Shown: positions 6,936-17,608, counted from the stretch's first letter. The stretch: DNA of 64,000 nt from Sediminibacter sp. Hel_I_10 (GCF_000688335.1 NZ_JHZX01000001.1:1240001-1304000), one strand, 5' to 3'. The notes: generated by a model not told the origin, from the letters alone. Translations and numbers: made by a program.

Positions 6936-7928
6936 ATGAAACATATCTTAAATCGATTAATAAATCAAGAAAGCATTAGTGCCGAAGAAGCCAAAAACGT
7001 CTTGGTGAATATTTCCGCAGGTATTTATAACCAAAGTCAAATCGCTTCTTTTTTGACCGTTTACATGATGCGAAGTATTACTATAGAAGAACTGCAAGGG
7101 TTTCGGGATGCACTTTTAGAGCTGTGTATTCCTGTTGATCTTTCAGATTTCAACACTATTGATCTTTGTGGTACTGGTGGTGATGGTAAGGACACTTTCA
7201 ATATATCTACTCTAGCCTCCTTTATCACCGCTGGTGCAGGCGTTAAAGTTGCCAAACATGGCAACTATGGTGTATCTTCTGCCTCTGGCTCTTCTAACGT
7301 TGTGGAAGCTTTGGGGGTTAATTTTAGCAATGATGTTGATCGGTTAAAAACGAGTATAGATAAAGCTGGTATTTGCGTGATGCACGCACCTTTATTTCAT
7401 CCTGCAATGAAAAACGTAGCACCGATTAGGCGAGAACTAGGTGTAAAAACATTTTTCAACATGTTAGGTCCAATGGTAAACCCTGCCTTCCCACAAAATC
7501 AAATGGTTGGCGTATTTAGCTTAGAACTGCAGCGCCTTTACGGATACCTTTATCAAAATACAGATAAGAATTACAGCATTGTTCATGACCTAGATGGTTA
7601 TGATGAGATTTCATTGACCGGTGCCACAAAGATCATATCCAATACTGCCGAAAGTATGTTCAATCCCTCAGATTTAAATATTGATCTTATTGAACCTTCT
7701 GCCATTTTTGGGGGCACCTCCATCAAAAAAGCAGCTTCTATTTTCAAAAAGATCATTAAAGGTGAAGGGACAGAAGCACAAAACAATGTGGTTTGTGCAA
7801 ATGCAGGCTTGGCCATTGCCACTGTAGAGCAAATATCGCATCAAGAAGGTTTTCATCGTGCTCAAGAAAGTTTAGAAAGCGGAAAAGCCAACCAATGTTT
7901 AGAATTATTGATTGAATTGAGTAATTAA
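6936..7928 (+). CDS. trpD: Anthranilate phosphoribosyltransferase
   Basis: 330 residues from the ATG at 6936; a GTG at 6912 is in frame but adds eight residues (MPPSGKTI) that do not look like the family. Transfers phosphoribose from PRPP to anthranilate. Motifs: DLCGTGGDGKDTFNISTLAS (PRPP and Mg binding), KHGNYGVSSASGSSNVVEALG, HPAMKNVAPIRRELGVKTFFN (anthranilate site) and LGPMVNP. A stand-alone gene, not fused to trpG as in enteric bacteria. The stop codon overlaps the trpC start by one base (TAATG), so translational coupling is likely. Confidence 0.95.
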   Translation: MKHILNRLINQESISAEEAKNVLVNISAGIYNQSQIASFLTVYMMRSITIEELQGFRDALLELCIPVDLSDFNTIDLCGTGGDGKDTFNISTLASFITAGAGVKVAKHGNYGVSSASGSSNVVEALGVNFSNDVDRLKTSIDKAGICVMHAPLFHPAMKNVAPIRRELGVKTFFNMLGPMVNPAFPQNQMVGVFSLELQRLYGYLYQNTDKNYSIVHDLDGYDEISLTGATKIISNTAESMFNPSDLNIDLIEPSAIFGGTSIKKAASIFKKIIKGEGTEAQNNVVCANAGLAIATVEQISHQEGFHRAQESLESGKANQCLELLIELSN

Positions 7929-8713
7929 TGGATATTTTAAAAAAAATAGTAGACGACAAACGCCTCGAAGTTAAGCTTCGCAAGCAGCTCATACCCATTG
8001 AGCAATTGGAGCGCTCTGTTTTGTTTGAGCGTCAATGCCATTCACTTTCCAAACGTTTAAAGGAAAGTACCTCTGGGATTATTGCAGAACACAAACGTCG
8101 CTCTCCATCCAAACAAGTCATCAATCACGATTTAAACGTCTTTGATGTGGCTAAGGGTTATGAGAATGCGGGTGTTTGTGGCATGTCTGTTTTAACCGAT
8201 GGTAAATATTTTGGGGGAAGCCTAGATGATTTATTGACCGCACGTTCCATATGCAACTTACCGTTACTTCGGAAAGAGTTTATTATAGATGCCTATCAAA
8301 TCATTGAAGCCAAAGCTTATGGAGCAGATGTCATTTTATTAATTGCTGCAATTCTTACAACAAAGGAAATCAATCAGCTTTCAAGATTAGCAAAAACAGT
8401 AGGCCTTGAAGTACTCCTTGAGATTCATAATGAGGACGAACTTCAAAAATCAATCATGCCAAGTTTAGATCTTTTGGGGGTGAATAACAGAAATCTAAAA
8501 ACCTTTGAAGTTAGCTTAGAGACCAGCAAACAACTCAGTGAGTTGATCCCAAATGATTTTGTTAAAGTTTCAGAAAGTGGTATGAGTTCCACAGCTGCCA
8601 TCAAGCAATTGCAGCCTTATGGATATCAAGGTTTTTTAATTGGTGAAAACTTTATGAAAACCAAAGATGCAGGCGAAAGTGCCAAGCAATTTATTAAAGA
8701 TTTAAACAGATGA
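7928..8713 (+). CDS. trpC: Indole-3-glycerol phosphate synthase
   Basis: 261 residues, a single TIM barrel and not fused to trpF. Converts the Amadori product CdRP to indole-3-glycerol phosphate. IIAEHKRRSPSKQVI carries the catalytic Lys region; LLRKEFIIDAYQI, GADVILLIAAIL, LGVNNRNLKTFEV and VSESGM continue the active-site strands, ending in GFLIGENFM (phosphate site). It overlaps trpD by one base at its start and trpF by four at its end. Confidence 0.95.
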   Translation: MDILKKIVDDKRLEVKLRKQLIPIEQLERSVLFERQCHSLSKRLKESTSGIIAEHKRRSPSKQVINHDLNVFDVAKGYENAGVCGMSVLTDGKYFGGSLDDLLTARSICNLPLLRKEFIIDAYQIIEAKAYGADVILLIAAILTTKEINQLSRLAKTVGLEVLLEIHNEDELQKSIMPSLDLLGVNNRNLKTFEVSLETSKQLSELIPNDFVKVSESGMSSTAAIKQLQPYGYQGFLIGENFMKTKDAGESAKQFIKDLNR

Positions 8714-9345
8714 AGCTTAAAATCTGCGGAATGAAATATAAAGACAATATTCTCGATGTTGCTCAATTGCAACCCGACTTTATGGGCTTTATCTTTTATG
8801 AAAAATCAAGTCGCTTCTTTGATGGCGAAATTCCAGATTTACCTAAGTCTATAAAAAAAGTGGGTGTGTTTGTAGATGCGTCTGATCATTTTATTACTGA
8901 AACGGTCTTGAAACATGAGCTGCAGGCCGTTCAATTGCACGGTAAAGAAAGTCCCGAATTTATAAAGTCGCTTCGCAGGAAACTAAGCGCAATTGATAAG
9001 AGTACCATAGAAATCATTAAAGTATTTAGTATTCGCGATCATTTTGATTTTTCAAAATTGGAGGTTTTTGAATCCTTATGTGATTATTATTTATTTGACA
9101 CCAAAGGCGAATTACCTGGCGGCAATGGCTATCGTTTTGATTGGAGCGTTTTAAAATCGTACCCATCCAATAAGCCCTATTTTTTAAGTGGTGGCATAGG
9201 GTGGGGCGATCTTGACAGACTGTCTGTCTTTCAAAAAAGTTCAGAATCTGAACATTGCTACGCTATTGACGTTAATAGTAAATTTGAAATTGAAGCTGGA
9301 TTAAAAAACAAGAACCGTTTAAAAACATTTATCGATGACTTATAA
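8710..9345 (+). CDS. trpF: Phosphoribosylanthranilate isomerase
   Basis: 211 residues, TIM barrel. Isomerises N-(5-phosphoribosyl)anthranilate to Cd[15 protein letters not shown] holds the catalytic Cys, [13 protein letters not shown] the usual second strand, VGVFVDA and [14 protein letters not shown] the core, and [20 protein letters not shown] contains the catalytic Asp. The product [15 protein letters not shown] matches the C-terminal phosphate-binding loop. The start overlaps the trpC stop (ATGA) and the end overlaps trpB by 11 nt, so translation through trpD-C-F-B is tightly coupled. Confidence 0.95.
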   Translation: MKLKICGMKYKDNILDVAQLQPDFMGFIFYEKSSRFFDGEIPDLPKSIKKVGVFVDASDHFITETVLKHELQAVQLHGKESPEFIKSLRRKLSAIDKSTIEIIKVFSIRDHFDFSKLEVFESLCDYYLFDTKGELPGGNGYRFDWSVLKSYPSNKPYFLSGGIGWGDLDRLSVFQKSSESEHCYAIDVNSKFEIEAGLKNKNRLKTFIDDL

Positions 9346-10516
9346 TGTAAATGAAAAAGGCTATTACGGAGCATTTGGAGGCGCTTATATCCCTGAGATG
9401 CTCTACCCTAATATTGAAGAGCTAAGACAGAATTATCTTAAAATTATGGCTGAACCTTCTTTTAAAGCAGCATTTGATCAATTACTCAAAGACTATGTGG
9501 GCAGGCCGTCGCCGCTCTATTTAGCCAAAAGACTAAGCGAAAAGTACCAGACCAAAATCTATTTAAAACGTGAAGATTTAAACCATACGGGCGCTCATAA
9601 GGTAAATAATACCGTTGGACAAATTTTAATGGCGCAGCGTTTGGGCAAAACGAGAATCATTGCCGAAACTGGTGCGGGTCAACATGGTGTTGCCACGGCT
9701 ACGGTTTGCGCGCTAATGGGTATGGAGTGTATTGTGTACATGGGAGAAGTGGATATTGCTAGACAAGCTCCAAATGTGGCACGAATGAAGATGTTAGGAG
9801 CAGAAGTGAGACCTGCATTATCTGGCAGTAGAACCTTAAAAGATGCCACTAATGAGGCCATGCGTGATTGGATCAATAATCCCGTAGATACACATTACAT
9901 TGTGGGTAGTGTTGTAGGCCCTCATCCATTTCCAGATATGGTGGCCAAATTTCAAGCAATCGTTTCGGAAGAGATACAATGGCAACTACAAGAAAAGGAA
10001 GGCACCACTAAACCAGATTACGTCGTTGCTTGCGTAGGCGGTGGCTCTAATGCGGCCGGTGCATTTTACCATTATTTAGACGATACCGATGTTAAATTAA
10101 TTGCAGTAGAAGCGGCTGGTAAAGGCATTCATTCTGGAGAAAGTGCAGCCACCTCTGTTTTAGGCAAAGAAGGCATTATTCATGGCAGTAAAACCTTATT
10201 GATGCAAACAGATGATGGTCAAATTACCGAGCCCTACTCTATTTCTGCAGGATTAGATTATCCAGGTGTAGGCCCAATGCACGCTAACCTTTATAAAACG
10301 GGACGGGCCGAATTCATCTCTATTACAGATGATGAAGCCATGATTGCAGGATTAGAATTAAGTCAGTTAGAAGGCATCATTCCCGCTATTGAAACGTCAC
10401 ACTCTCTGGCTATTTTTGAGCAAAAGAAATTTAAGAAAGATGATATCGTCGTGGTGAATTTATCGGGCCGCGGTGATAAAGATTTACAAAACTATATTGA
10501 TTATTTTAAATTATAG
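9335..10516 (+). CDS. trpB: Tryptophan synthase beta chain
   Basis: 393 residues, TrpB1 type. Condenses indole with serine using [18 protein letters not shown] carries the PLP lysine; [27 protein letters not shown] (phosphate loop) and NLSGRGDKD are intact. The N-terminus [14 protein letters not shown] is the family standard. It starts 11 nt inside trpF. Together with TrpA it forms the alpha2-beta2 complex with an indole channel. The trpA gene follows after a 68-nt spacer that contains a small hairpin. Confidence 0.95.
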   Translation: MTYNVNEKGYYGAFGGAYIPEMLYPNIEELRQNYLKIMAEPSFKAAFDQLLKDYVGRPSPLYLAKRLSEKYQTKIYLKREDLNHTGAHKVNNTVGQILMAQRLGKTRIIAETGAGQHGVATATVCALMGMECIVYMGEVDIARQAPNVARMKMLGAEVRPALSGSRTLKDATNEAMRDWINNPVDTHYIVGSVVGPHPFPDMVAKFQAIVSEEIQWQLQEKEGTTKPDYVVACVGGGSNAAGAFYHYLDDTDVKLIAVEAAGKGIHSGESAATSVLGKEGIIHGSKTLLMQTDDGQITEPYSISAGLDYPGVGPMHANLYKTGRAEFISITDDEAMIAGLELSQLEGIIPAIETSHSLAIFEQKKFKKDDIVVVNLSGRGDKDLQNYIDYFKL

Positions 10517-10545
10517 CACCAAGAAATCTTGCGAGTGTAATTAGT

Positions 10546-10577
10546 GTTTAATTAAAAAAGATTCCACCATTGTGGAA
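10546..10577 (+). repeat. Hairpin spacer before trpA (copy 2)
   Basis: GTTTAATTAAA (10546-10556), then TTCCAC (10562-10567) / GTGGAA (10572-10577) with a 4-nt loop, then after 7 nt ATGAATA of trpA. The layout and part of the sequence repeat the trpE-trpG spacer. Confidence 0.5.
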
Positions 10578-10584
10578 ACTAAAG

Positions 10585-11355
10585 ATGAATAGAATCAACG
10601 AAAAACTATCAAAAGAAGGCAAGTTATTATCCATTTACTTTTCTGCGGGCTATCCCAATTTGAATGATACTGAAACCATCATTCAAGATCTTGAGAAAAG
10701 TGGTGTAGATATGATTGAAATAGGCCTGCCTTTTAGCGATCCTTTGGCCGATGGCCCTACCATACAAGAAAGTTCTACAAAAGCGCTCAAAAACGGAATG
10801 ACCAGCGAAATTCTTTTCAAGCAGCTCAAGGATATTCGAAAAACCGTTTCTATCCCATTGATAATTATGGGATACTTTAACCCGATTTTACAATATGGCG
10901 TGGAAGCTTTTTGTAAAAAATGTAAAGACATTGGTATTGATGGCCTTATCATTCCTGATCTACCGGTAGATGTGTATCATGAGGAGTATAAAACGATCTT
11001 TCAAGATCATGGCCTCATTAACGTCTTTCTAATAACCCCTCAAACTTCAGAAGAACGAATAAGGTATATCGATAGCATTTCCGAAGGTTTTATTTACATG
11101 GTAAGCAGTGCTAGTGTCACAGGAAGCAGTGCTGGTTTTGGAACAGAGCAAACCGCCTATTTCAAAAGGATATTTGATATGAATCTTAAAAATCCTCAAA
11201 TAGTAGGATTCGGAATTTCTAATCATGACACTTTTAAACAGGCCACCCAATATGCAAAGGGCGCCATTATAGGAAGTGCTTTTATCAAACACTTGACAGA
11301 TGACGGCACCAAATCGATTTCTAATTTTGCATCATCTATTTTAACTAAAGACTGA
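10585..11355 (+). CDS. trpA: Tryptophan synthase alpha chain
   Basis: 256 residues from the ATG at 10585; the in-frame TTG at 10570 lies in the hairpin before the gene and is rejected. Cleaves indole-3-glycerol phosphate to indole. MIEIGLPFSDPLADGPTIQ carries the catalytic Glu and Asp, IIPDLPV follows, and GFIYMVSSASVTGS and VGFGISNHDTF form the phosphate-binding end of the barrel. Last gene of the trp operon. Confidence 0.95.
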   Translation: MNRINEKLSKEGKLLSIYFSAGYPNLNDTETIIQDLEKSGVDMIEIGLPFSDPLADGPTIQESSTKALKNGMTSEILFKQLKDIRKTVSIPLIIMGYFNPILQYGVEAFCKKCKDIGIDGLIIPDLPVDVYHEEYKTIFQDHGLINVFLITPQTSEERIRYIDSISEGFIYMVSSASVTGSSAGFGTEQTAYFKRIFDMNLKNPQIVGFGISNHDTFKQATQYAKGAIIGSAFIKHLTDDGTKSISNFASSILTKD

Positions 11356-11388
11356 AACTACCATATGTTATCGATTGGTTGGTTTCTT
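11354..11388 (+). terminator. Weak hairpin at the end of the trp operon
   Basis: GAAAC (11354-11358) plus ACC (11360-11362) can pair with GGT (11377-11379) plus GTTTC (11382-11386). The stem has a bulge and only a poor T-tract follows. Between here and 11497 I see nothing else definite. Confidence 0.3.
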
Positions 11389-11496
11389 ATGAGTGTTTAA
11401 CATAATTTAATAGATATCTCTTGTACTTTACCATAGTTTTAATACTATTCTGTAGGTAATCCCTTATCTTTAACTGAACAAAAAAAAGACAAAACC

Positions 11497-11643
11497 ATGG
11501 GAATTATAAAAGATAATAAAAAATTTGAAAGAAAGACTGATCAAACCAATCCAACAAATCCAGATGGTATTGCTAAAAAGTCAAATACAAACAAATTTGA
11601 TATTGATGAGAAAACAATCAAAGACCAGCAAAATAAAAAATAA
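11497..11643 (+). CDS. Small hypothetical protein (48 aa)
   Basis: ATG at 11497 after an A-rich stretch, TAA at 11641. The 48-residue product is very hydrophilic and Lys/Asn/Asp-rich (MGIIKDNKKFERKTDQ at the start), without hydrophobic segment, cysteine or known motif; it may be intrinsically disordered. It stands alone between the trp operon and a DUF805 gene and has its own terminator at 11667-11697, which supports a real transcript. I do not recognise the family. The start context is as good as for the leader peptide at 4588. Confidence 0.5.
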   Translation: MGIIKDNKKFERKTDQTNPTNPDGIAKKSNTNKFDIDEKTIKDQQNKK

Positions 11644-11666
11644 GCTAGTCTAAATACATATTATAA

Positions 11667-11697
11667 AAGTTCATTCTTCATTGAATGAGCTTTTTTT
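11667..11697 (+). terminator. Intrinsic terminator after the small ORF
   Basis: AAGTTCATTC (11667-11676) pairs with GAATGAGCTT (11683-11692) with one G-U pair and a 6-nt loop, followed by a T-run to 11697. Confidence 0.8.
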
Positions 11698-11719
11698 ATT
11701 TTCCATATCTAAAATTGAA

Positions 11720-11727
11720 TATATTTG
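11720..11727 (+). promoter_or_regulatory. Possible -7 box before the DUF805 gene
   Basis: TATATTTG matches TAnnTTTG, 29 nt before the ATG at 11757. No TTG at the proper upstream distance. Confidence 0.4.
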
Positions 11728-11756
11728 AGAATATATTAACCTAATCAATCAACTTT

Positions 11757-12170
11757 ATGGAATGGTATTTAAAAGTCATAAGAGACAATTATGCAAATTT
11801 TACAGGTAGGGCAAGGCGCCAAGAATATTGGATGTTTCAATTATTCAATATTATAATTATTTTTGCCCTAATTGTGATACTCATGGGCTTGGGGGCACTA
11901 ATAGATGCACCAGGACTTATTTCAATCTATTTGATATATGTATTAGCTATTATTATACCAAGCTTAGCGGTTGCTGTAAGACGACTGCATGATACTGGTA
12001 AAAGCGGCTGGTATTATCTCGTTTCTTTTATACCATTTATTGGAGGTATTTGGCTCATCATACTTTTAGCTACTGAAGGTGATGTTGGACCAAATGAATA
12101 TGGTGCAGACCCTAAAAAGCCAAACGATCTAGAAATTAATGAAATTGGCAACTCTTCATTAGAACATTAA
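11757..12170 (+). CDS. DUF805 family membrane protein
   Basis: 137 residues. The N-terminus MEWYLKVIRDNYANFTGRARR and the following EYWMFQLFN, and later RRLHDTGKSGWYYLVSFIPFIGG, are the DUF805 signature. Three or four hydrophobic segments (about residues 28-50, 58-75, 90-108) predict an inner membrane protein; the acidic C-terminus is soluble. Function of DUF805 is not established. It is 6 nt upstream of trmL, in the same frame, and probably co-transcribed with it. Confidence 0.85.
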   Translation: MEWYLKVIRDNYANFTGRARRQEYWMFQLFNIIIIFALIVILMGLGALIDAPGLISIYLIYVLAIIIPSLAVAVRRLHDTGKSGWYYLVSFIPFIGGIWLIILLATEGDVGPNEYGADPKKPNDLEINEIGNSSLEH

Positions 12171-12176
12171 ACTATC

Positions 12177-12635
12177 TTGAAACTAAACATTGTACTTATA
12201 GAACCCGAAATTCCTAATAATACAGGTAATATTGGTAGATTGGCTTTGGCTACCGGATCTCGTCTGCATTTGGTAAAACCTTTTGGTTTTGAAATTACAG
12301 ATAGTAGATTAAAACGCGCTGGCTTAGATTATTGGGAACATCTCGACGTTCATTACTATGAGTCAAGCGACGCTTTTTTTAAAAGTCACCAAAATTCAAA
12401 ATTTGCGTTTTTTTCTAGTCACGGTAAACAAGATTTTTGGGACCTTAAATTTGAAGAGGAGCTCTTCCTCATTTTTGGTAAGGAATCGGTAGGTCTACCT
12501 AAAGTTATTCTTGACAAATATCCTGAGGACATCTATAAAATTCCGCTATACAGCTCCAATGTTAGAAGTCTCAACTTAGCCAATTGTGTAGGCATTGTTG
12601 CCTATGAAGGTTTAAGACAGCTGCATACGCTTTAA
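12177..12635 (+). CDS. trmL: tRNA (cytidine/uridine-2'-O-)-methyltransferase TrmL
   Basis: 152 residues, SPOUT fold. It methylates the ribose at the tRNA wobble position 34 using SAM. The start must be the TTG at 12177: the family's essential N-terminus KLNIVLIEPEIPNNTGNIGR begins at the second codon, and the only upstream in-frame codons before a stop are ACT and ATC. Other motifs are KPFGF, KRAGLDYWEHL, FGKESVGLP and IPLYSSNVRSLNLANCVGI (SAM knot). Co-transcribed with the DUF805 gene. It ends before a terminator shared with eno. Confidence 0.9.
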   Translation: MKLNIVLIEPEIPNNTGNIGRLALATGSRLHLVKPFGFEITDSRLKRAGLDYWEHLDVHYYESSDAFFKSHQNSKFAFFSSHGKQDFWDLKFEEELFLIFGKESVGLPKVILDKYPEDIYKIPLYSSNVRSLNLANCVGIVAYEGLRQLHTL

Positions 12636-12654
12636 GCCTTTTAACTTAAAACTA

Positions 12655-12686
12655 AAAAGCCCATTTCTAAAAAGAAATGGGCTTTT
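12655..12686. terminator. Bidirectional terminator between trmL and eno
   Basis: AAAAGCCCATTTCT (12655-12668) and AGAAATGGGCTTTT (12673-12686) form a perfect 14-bp stem with a 4-nt loop. A and T tracts on both ends let it serve trmL (plus) and eno (minus). Confidence 0.85.
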
Positions 12687-12711
12687 ATCATTTTATAATA
12701 GGATCTTGAAA

Positions 12712-14028
<1,317 letters not shown>

Positions 14029-14086
14029 TTATTTAATCTTTTAATAGTCAAGCCGTCTATTGAATTTTATAAACGCTTAACATTCC

Positions 14087-14094
14087 CAAATTTA
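14087..14094 (-). promoter_or_regulatory. Possible -7 box of eno
   Basis: The minus strand reads TAAATTTG (TAnnTTTG), 79 nt before the eno ATG. A TTG lies only 14 nt further upstream, shorter than the usual spacer. The rest of 14008-14169 shows nothing else. Confidence 0.45.
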
Positions 14095-14169
14095 CGAAAA
14101 TGTCACGCCAATTCTCGGTCAGCGCCTCAGAATTGTGTTTTATATAAGCTATAATGTTTGCGTAAAAGA

Positions 14170-14205
14170 GAAAAGTCAAGAAAATTTAGATTTTCTTGAC
14201 TTTTC
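14170..14205 (-). terminator. Intrinsic terminator after carA
   Basis: GAAAAGTCAAGAAAA (14170-14184) pairs perfectly over 15 bp with TTTTCTTGACTTTTC (14191-14205), loop 6 nt, 7 nt past the carA stop codon. A pyrimidine-rich tract follows on the minus strand. Confidence 0.8.
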
Positions 14206-14212
14206 TTCAGTA

Positions 14213-15313
14213 TTAATTTTTGACAAGCTCTAAAAACTGATCGAACAGATAAGAGGCGTCATTTGGTCCTGGACTGGCTTCTGGGTGATATTGTACCGAA
14301 AAGCAGTTTTTATGTTTCATTCGCATACCTGCAACAGTGTGATCATTGAGGTGCACGTGGGTGATTTCAATATCTTCGTTGTTTTCTGTCTCTTCTCTAT
14401 TGATAGCGAAGCCATGATTTTGAGACGTCATCTCTCCCTTACCCGTAAGAAGATTCTTTACTGGGTGATTGATGCCTCTATGCCCGTGGTGCATTTTATA
14501 AGTAGAAATACCATTTGCTAGCGCGATGACTTGATGTCCCAAACAAATTCCGAACAATGGGAGGTTTCTCTTAATGATCTCCTTAGCTAACTCTTGTGCT
14601 TCAACTAAGGGTTCTGGATCACCAGGCCCATTTGAAAGAAAGTAGCCGTCTGGTTGAAATGCTTCCAATTCTTCAAATTTTGAATTGTAAGGAAACACCT
14701 TAACGTAGATGTCGCGCTTGGCCATATTTCTCAAGATATTATTTTTAATACCAATATCTAATGCAGCGACTTTATAGGTAGCGTTCTCATTTCCGAAGTA
14801 ATAAGGTTCTTTTGTAGACACTTGAGAGGCCAACTCTAGACCTTCCATATTTGGCACTTCTGCCAATTGTTTTTTCAAGTCTTCAATGTTATCAACTTCT
14901 GTAGAAATTACCGCATTCATGGCACCATTATCCCTAATATAGCTCACTAATGCTCGTGTATCTACATCTGAAATAGCCATGATATTATGCTTCTCGAAAA
15001 AATTCTGCAATGAGCTATCTCCTCCAGCTCTAGAATAATCAAAGCTAAAATTCTTACAGATAAGTCCTGAGATTTTGACAGAATTAGATTCATCCTCTAA
15101 TTCGAGTGTTCCATAATTACCGATATGTGCGTTAGTGGTTGCCATTAACTGTCCATAATATGATGGATCTGTAAAGATTTCTTGATACCCAGTAGTACCG
15201 GTGTTAAAACACACTTCTCCAAAGGCAGAACCTTCCTTTCCTACTGATTTACCATGGAAAATGGTACCATCAGCTAATAGAATAATCGCTTTTTTTCTTT
15301 TCTGGTATGACAT
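14213..15313 (-). CDS. carA: Carbamoyl-phosphate synthase small subunit
   Basis: 366 residues. The glutaminase subunit that feeds ammonia to CarB for arginine and pyrimidine synthesis. The N-terminal domain shows LADGTIFHGKSVG and FNTGTTGYQEIFTDPSYYGQ; the class I amidotransferase domain shows LSNGPGDPEPL, GICLGHQVIALA with the nucleophilic Cys, and SVQYHPEASPGPND with the His-Glu pair. carB is not adjacent on either side, so the two subunits are encoded apart. It sits between the ribosomal supercluster terminator (15383-15418) and its own terminator. Confidence 0.95.
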   Translation of the reverse strand: MSYQKRKKAIILLADGTIFHGKSVGKEGSAFGEVCFNTGTTGYQEIFTDPSYYGQLMATTNAHIGNYGTLELEDESNSVKISGLICKNFSFDYSRAGGDSSLQNFFEKHNIMAISDVDTRALVSYIRDNGAMNAVISTEVDNIEDLKKQLAEVPNMEGLELASQVSTKEPYYFGNENATYKVAALDIGIKNNILRNMAKRDIYVKVFPYNSKFEELEAFQPDGYFLSNGPGDPEPLVEAQELAKEIIKRNLPLFGICLGHQVIALANGISTYKMHHGHRGINHPVKNLLTGKGEMTSQNHGFAINREETENNEDIEITHVHLNDHTVAGMRMKHKNCFSVQYHPEASPGPNDASYLFDQFLELVKN

Positions 15314-15382
15314 GTTATTAAAAATGATGTTTATTGTATTTCCTCTTTCGCGGTCTTCACAACTATCAGGTCGTAAAATTCC

Positions 15383-15418
15383 ATAAAAAAAAGGATAATC
15401 TAAAATAGATTATCCTTT
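15383..15418 (-). terminator. Terminator of the ribosomal protein supercluster
   Basis: AAAGGATAATCTA (15390-15402) pairs with TAGATTATCCTTT (15406-15418), 13 bp, 3-nt loop, and the minus strand continues into a run of eight T. It is 23 nt past the rplQ stop and closes the operon that starts at about 32890. Confidence 0.9.
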
Positions 15419-15441
15419 ATATATAAAATGCTTATTAACAT

Positions 15442-15921
15442 TTATTCCTCTTCGTTGGTTGCTTTAGTTTCTTTAGCTGGCGCATCTGCCGGCTTGCTAC
15501 TGCTTCCACCTCTTCGGCTTCTTCTTGTTGTTTTCTTCTCTGGCTTAACAGCGTTGTAGATTTCGTTATAATCTACTAACTCGATCATTGCCATGTCAGC
15601 ATTATCACCAAGTCTGTTTCCTAACTTGATAATTCTGGTGTAACCACCTGGTCGATCTGCAACTTTAACAGCAACATCTCTAAAGAGTTCAATCACTGCA
15701 TTCTTTTGTCTTAATCTCGACATTACAATACGTCTGCTGTGGGTTGTATCCACCTTAGACTTAGTAATCATTGGTTCAACAAACTGCTTTAAAGCTTTCG
15801 CTTTAGCCACTGTAGTGTTAATACGTTTGTGCTCAATTAATGAACAAGCCATATTAGCCAACATCGCCTTTCTGTGCGCTGTTTGTCTTCCTAAATGGTT
15901 AAATTTCTTTCCGTGTCTCAT
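15442..15921 (-). CDS. rplQ: 50S ribosomal protein L17
   Basis: 159 residues. The core [20 protein letters not shown] through [20 protein letters not shown] is standard L17, which sits near the exit tunnel. After about residue 125 comes a low-complexity tail rich in Lys, Ser, Ala and Glu, longer than in E. coli but usual for Bacteroidota. Last gene of the supercluster, 67 nt after rpoA. Confidence 0.96.
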   Translation of the reverse strand: MRHGKKFNHLGRQTAHRKAMLANMACSLIEHKRINTTVAKAKALKQFVEPMITKSKVDTTHSRRIVMSRLRQKNAVIELFRDVAVKVADRPGGYTRIIKLGNRLGDNADMAMIELVDYNEIYNAVKPEKKTTRRSRRGGSSSKPADAPAKETKATNEEE

Positions 15922-15988
15922 GACATTTTTGTTTTAATCATCATCTTGCTACGACCCTTTTTGAGGAGCAAAAATATGACGTATTAAT

Positions 15989-16981
15989 TTAATCTTTATC
16001 TAATTTATATTTTGCTAGATCCATTCCGAAGTTAAGACCTTTAACATTTACAAGCTCTTCAAGCTCAGTTAAAGATTTCTTACCAAAATTACGGAACTTC
16101 ATCAAGTCATTCTTGTTAAAAGACACTAAGTCTCCTAATGTATCAACCTCTGCAGCTTTCAAACAGTTAAGCGCACGTACAGAAAGATCCATATCTACCA
16201 ATTTGGTTTTCAACAATTGTCTCATGTGAAGTGACTCTTCATCATAAGTTTCTGTTTGTGCAATTTCATCAGCCTCTAACGTGATGCGCTCATCGGAGAA
16301 CAACATGAAGTGATGAATCAATATTTTAGCAGCTTCAGTTAATGCATCTTTAGGATGGATAGAACCATCTGTGATGATTTCAAAAACTAACTTTTCGTAA
16401 TCTGTTTTTTGCTCAACACGAAAATTTTCAATCCCGTATTTTACATTTTTTATTGGCGTATAGATAGAATCTGTAAAGATGGTACCAATTGGTGCAGAAG
16501 CTTTTTTATTTTCTTCAGCAGGTACATATCCTCTACCTTTTTCAATAGTGATTTCCATAGATAGATTCACTTTTGAGTCTAAATTACAGATCACTAAATC
16601 TTTATTCAATACTTGAAAACCAGAAATAAACTTTTGGAAATCTCCAGCAGTAATTTGGTCTTGCCCAGAAATTGAAATTGAAACAGACTCATTATCAACT
16701 TCGTCAATTTGACGTTTAAAGTTGACTTGTTTAAGGTTTAGGATCATTTCAGTAACATCCTCAACAACACCTGCGATGGTAGAAAACTCATGGTCAACTC
16801 CTTCGATTTTTACAGATGTAATCGCAAAACCTTCTAATGAAGATAACAAAACTCGTCTTAGAGCATTTCCTACTGTTAATCCATAACCCGGTTCTAGGGG
16901 TCTAAATTCAAACTTGCCTTCAAACTCGGTAGAATCAATCATGATTACCTTGTCCGGCTTCTGAAAATTTAATATTGCCAT
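15989..16981 (-). CDS. rpoA: RNA polymerase alpha subunit
   Basis: 330 residues. The N-terminal dimerisation domain contains [20 protein letters not shown] and [18 protein letters not shown]. The C-terminal domain (about residues 255-330) contains [20 protein letters not shown] and [13 protein letters not shown], the DNA- and activator-binding surface. Between rpsD (21 nt away) and rplQ, the classical alpha-operon order. Confidence 0.97.
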   Translation of the reverse strand: MAILNFQKPDKVIMIDSTEFEGKFEFRPLEPGYGLTVGNALRRVLLSSLEGFAITSVKIEGVDHEFSTIAGVVEDVTEMILNLKQVNFKRQIDEVDNESVSISISGQDQITAGDFQKFISGFQVLNKDLVICNLDSKVNLSMEITIEKGRGYVPAEENKKASAPIGTIFTDSIYTPIKNVKYGIENFRVEQKTDYEKLVFEIITDGSIHPKDALTEAAKILIHHFMLFSDERITLEADEIAQTETYDEESLHMRQLLKTKLVDMDLSVRALNCLKAAEVDTLGDLVSFNKNDLMKFRNFGKKSLTELEELVNVKGLNFGMDLAKYKLDKD

Positions 16982-17002
16982 ATTACGTTTTGTATCTAGT
17001 TA

Positions 17003-17608
17003 TTATTTAGAATATAATTCGACGATGAATTGCTCGTTGATATTCTCTGGAATCTGAATTCTTTCTGGAACAGAAACATACGTCCCTTTTTTGGTGTCGT
17101 TGTTCCAAGTGATCCATTCGTAAACATTGCTAGAATTAGCCAATGAATTTTGAATGGTTTCTAAAGATTTAGATTTTTCTCTTACAGCGACAACATCACC
17201 TGCTTTCAACTGATAAGATGGTATATTCACAAGCTCACCGTTTACAGTAATATGTCTGTGTGATACCAATTGTCTTGCTCCACTTCTAGATGGAGACAAT
17301 CCCATTCTATAAGCCACGTTATCTAAACGAGACTCACATAATTGAAGCAATACTTCACCAGTAATACCCTTAGAAGCTGTTGCTTTTTTAAACATGTTTC
17401 TGAATTGCTTTTCTAAAATACCATAAGTATATTTAGCTTTTTGCTTTTCCATTAACTGGATTGCATATTCAGATTTTTTTCCACGTCTTCTGGTATTACC
17501 ATGTTGACCTGGAGGATAGTTTCTTTTTTCGAAGGCTTTATCATCTCCGAAGATAGCTTCACCGAATTTTCGGGCTATTTTAGTTTTAGGACCAGTATAT
17601 CTTGCCAT
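17003..17608 (-). CDS. rpsD: 30S ribosomal protein S4
   Basis: 201 residues. [20 protein letters not shown] and [20 protein letters not shown] at the start, then the S4 RNA-binding domain [21 protein letters not shown] primary 16S rRNA-binding protein that starts 30S assembly; in other bacteria it also autoregulates the alpha operon. It begins after an unusually long 173-nt spacer with a strong hairpin and a possible -7 box. No zinc-binding cysteines at the N-terminus, so it is the C-minus form. Confidence 0.97.
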   Translation of the reverse strand: MARYTGPKTKIARKFGEAIFGDDKAFEKRNYPPGQHGNTRRRGKKSEYAIQLMEKQKAKYTYGILEKQFRNMFKKATASKGITGEVLLQLCESRLDNVAYRMGLSPSRSGARQLVSHRHITVNGELVNIPSYQLKAGDVVAVREKSKSLETIQNSLANSSNVYEWITWNNDTKKGTYVSVPERIQIPENINEQFIVELYSK

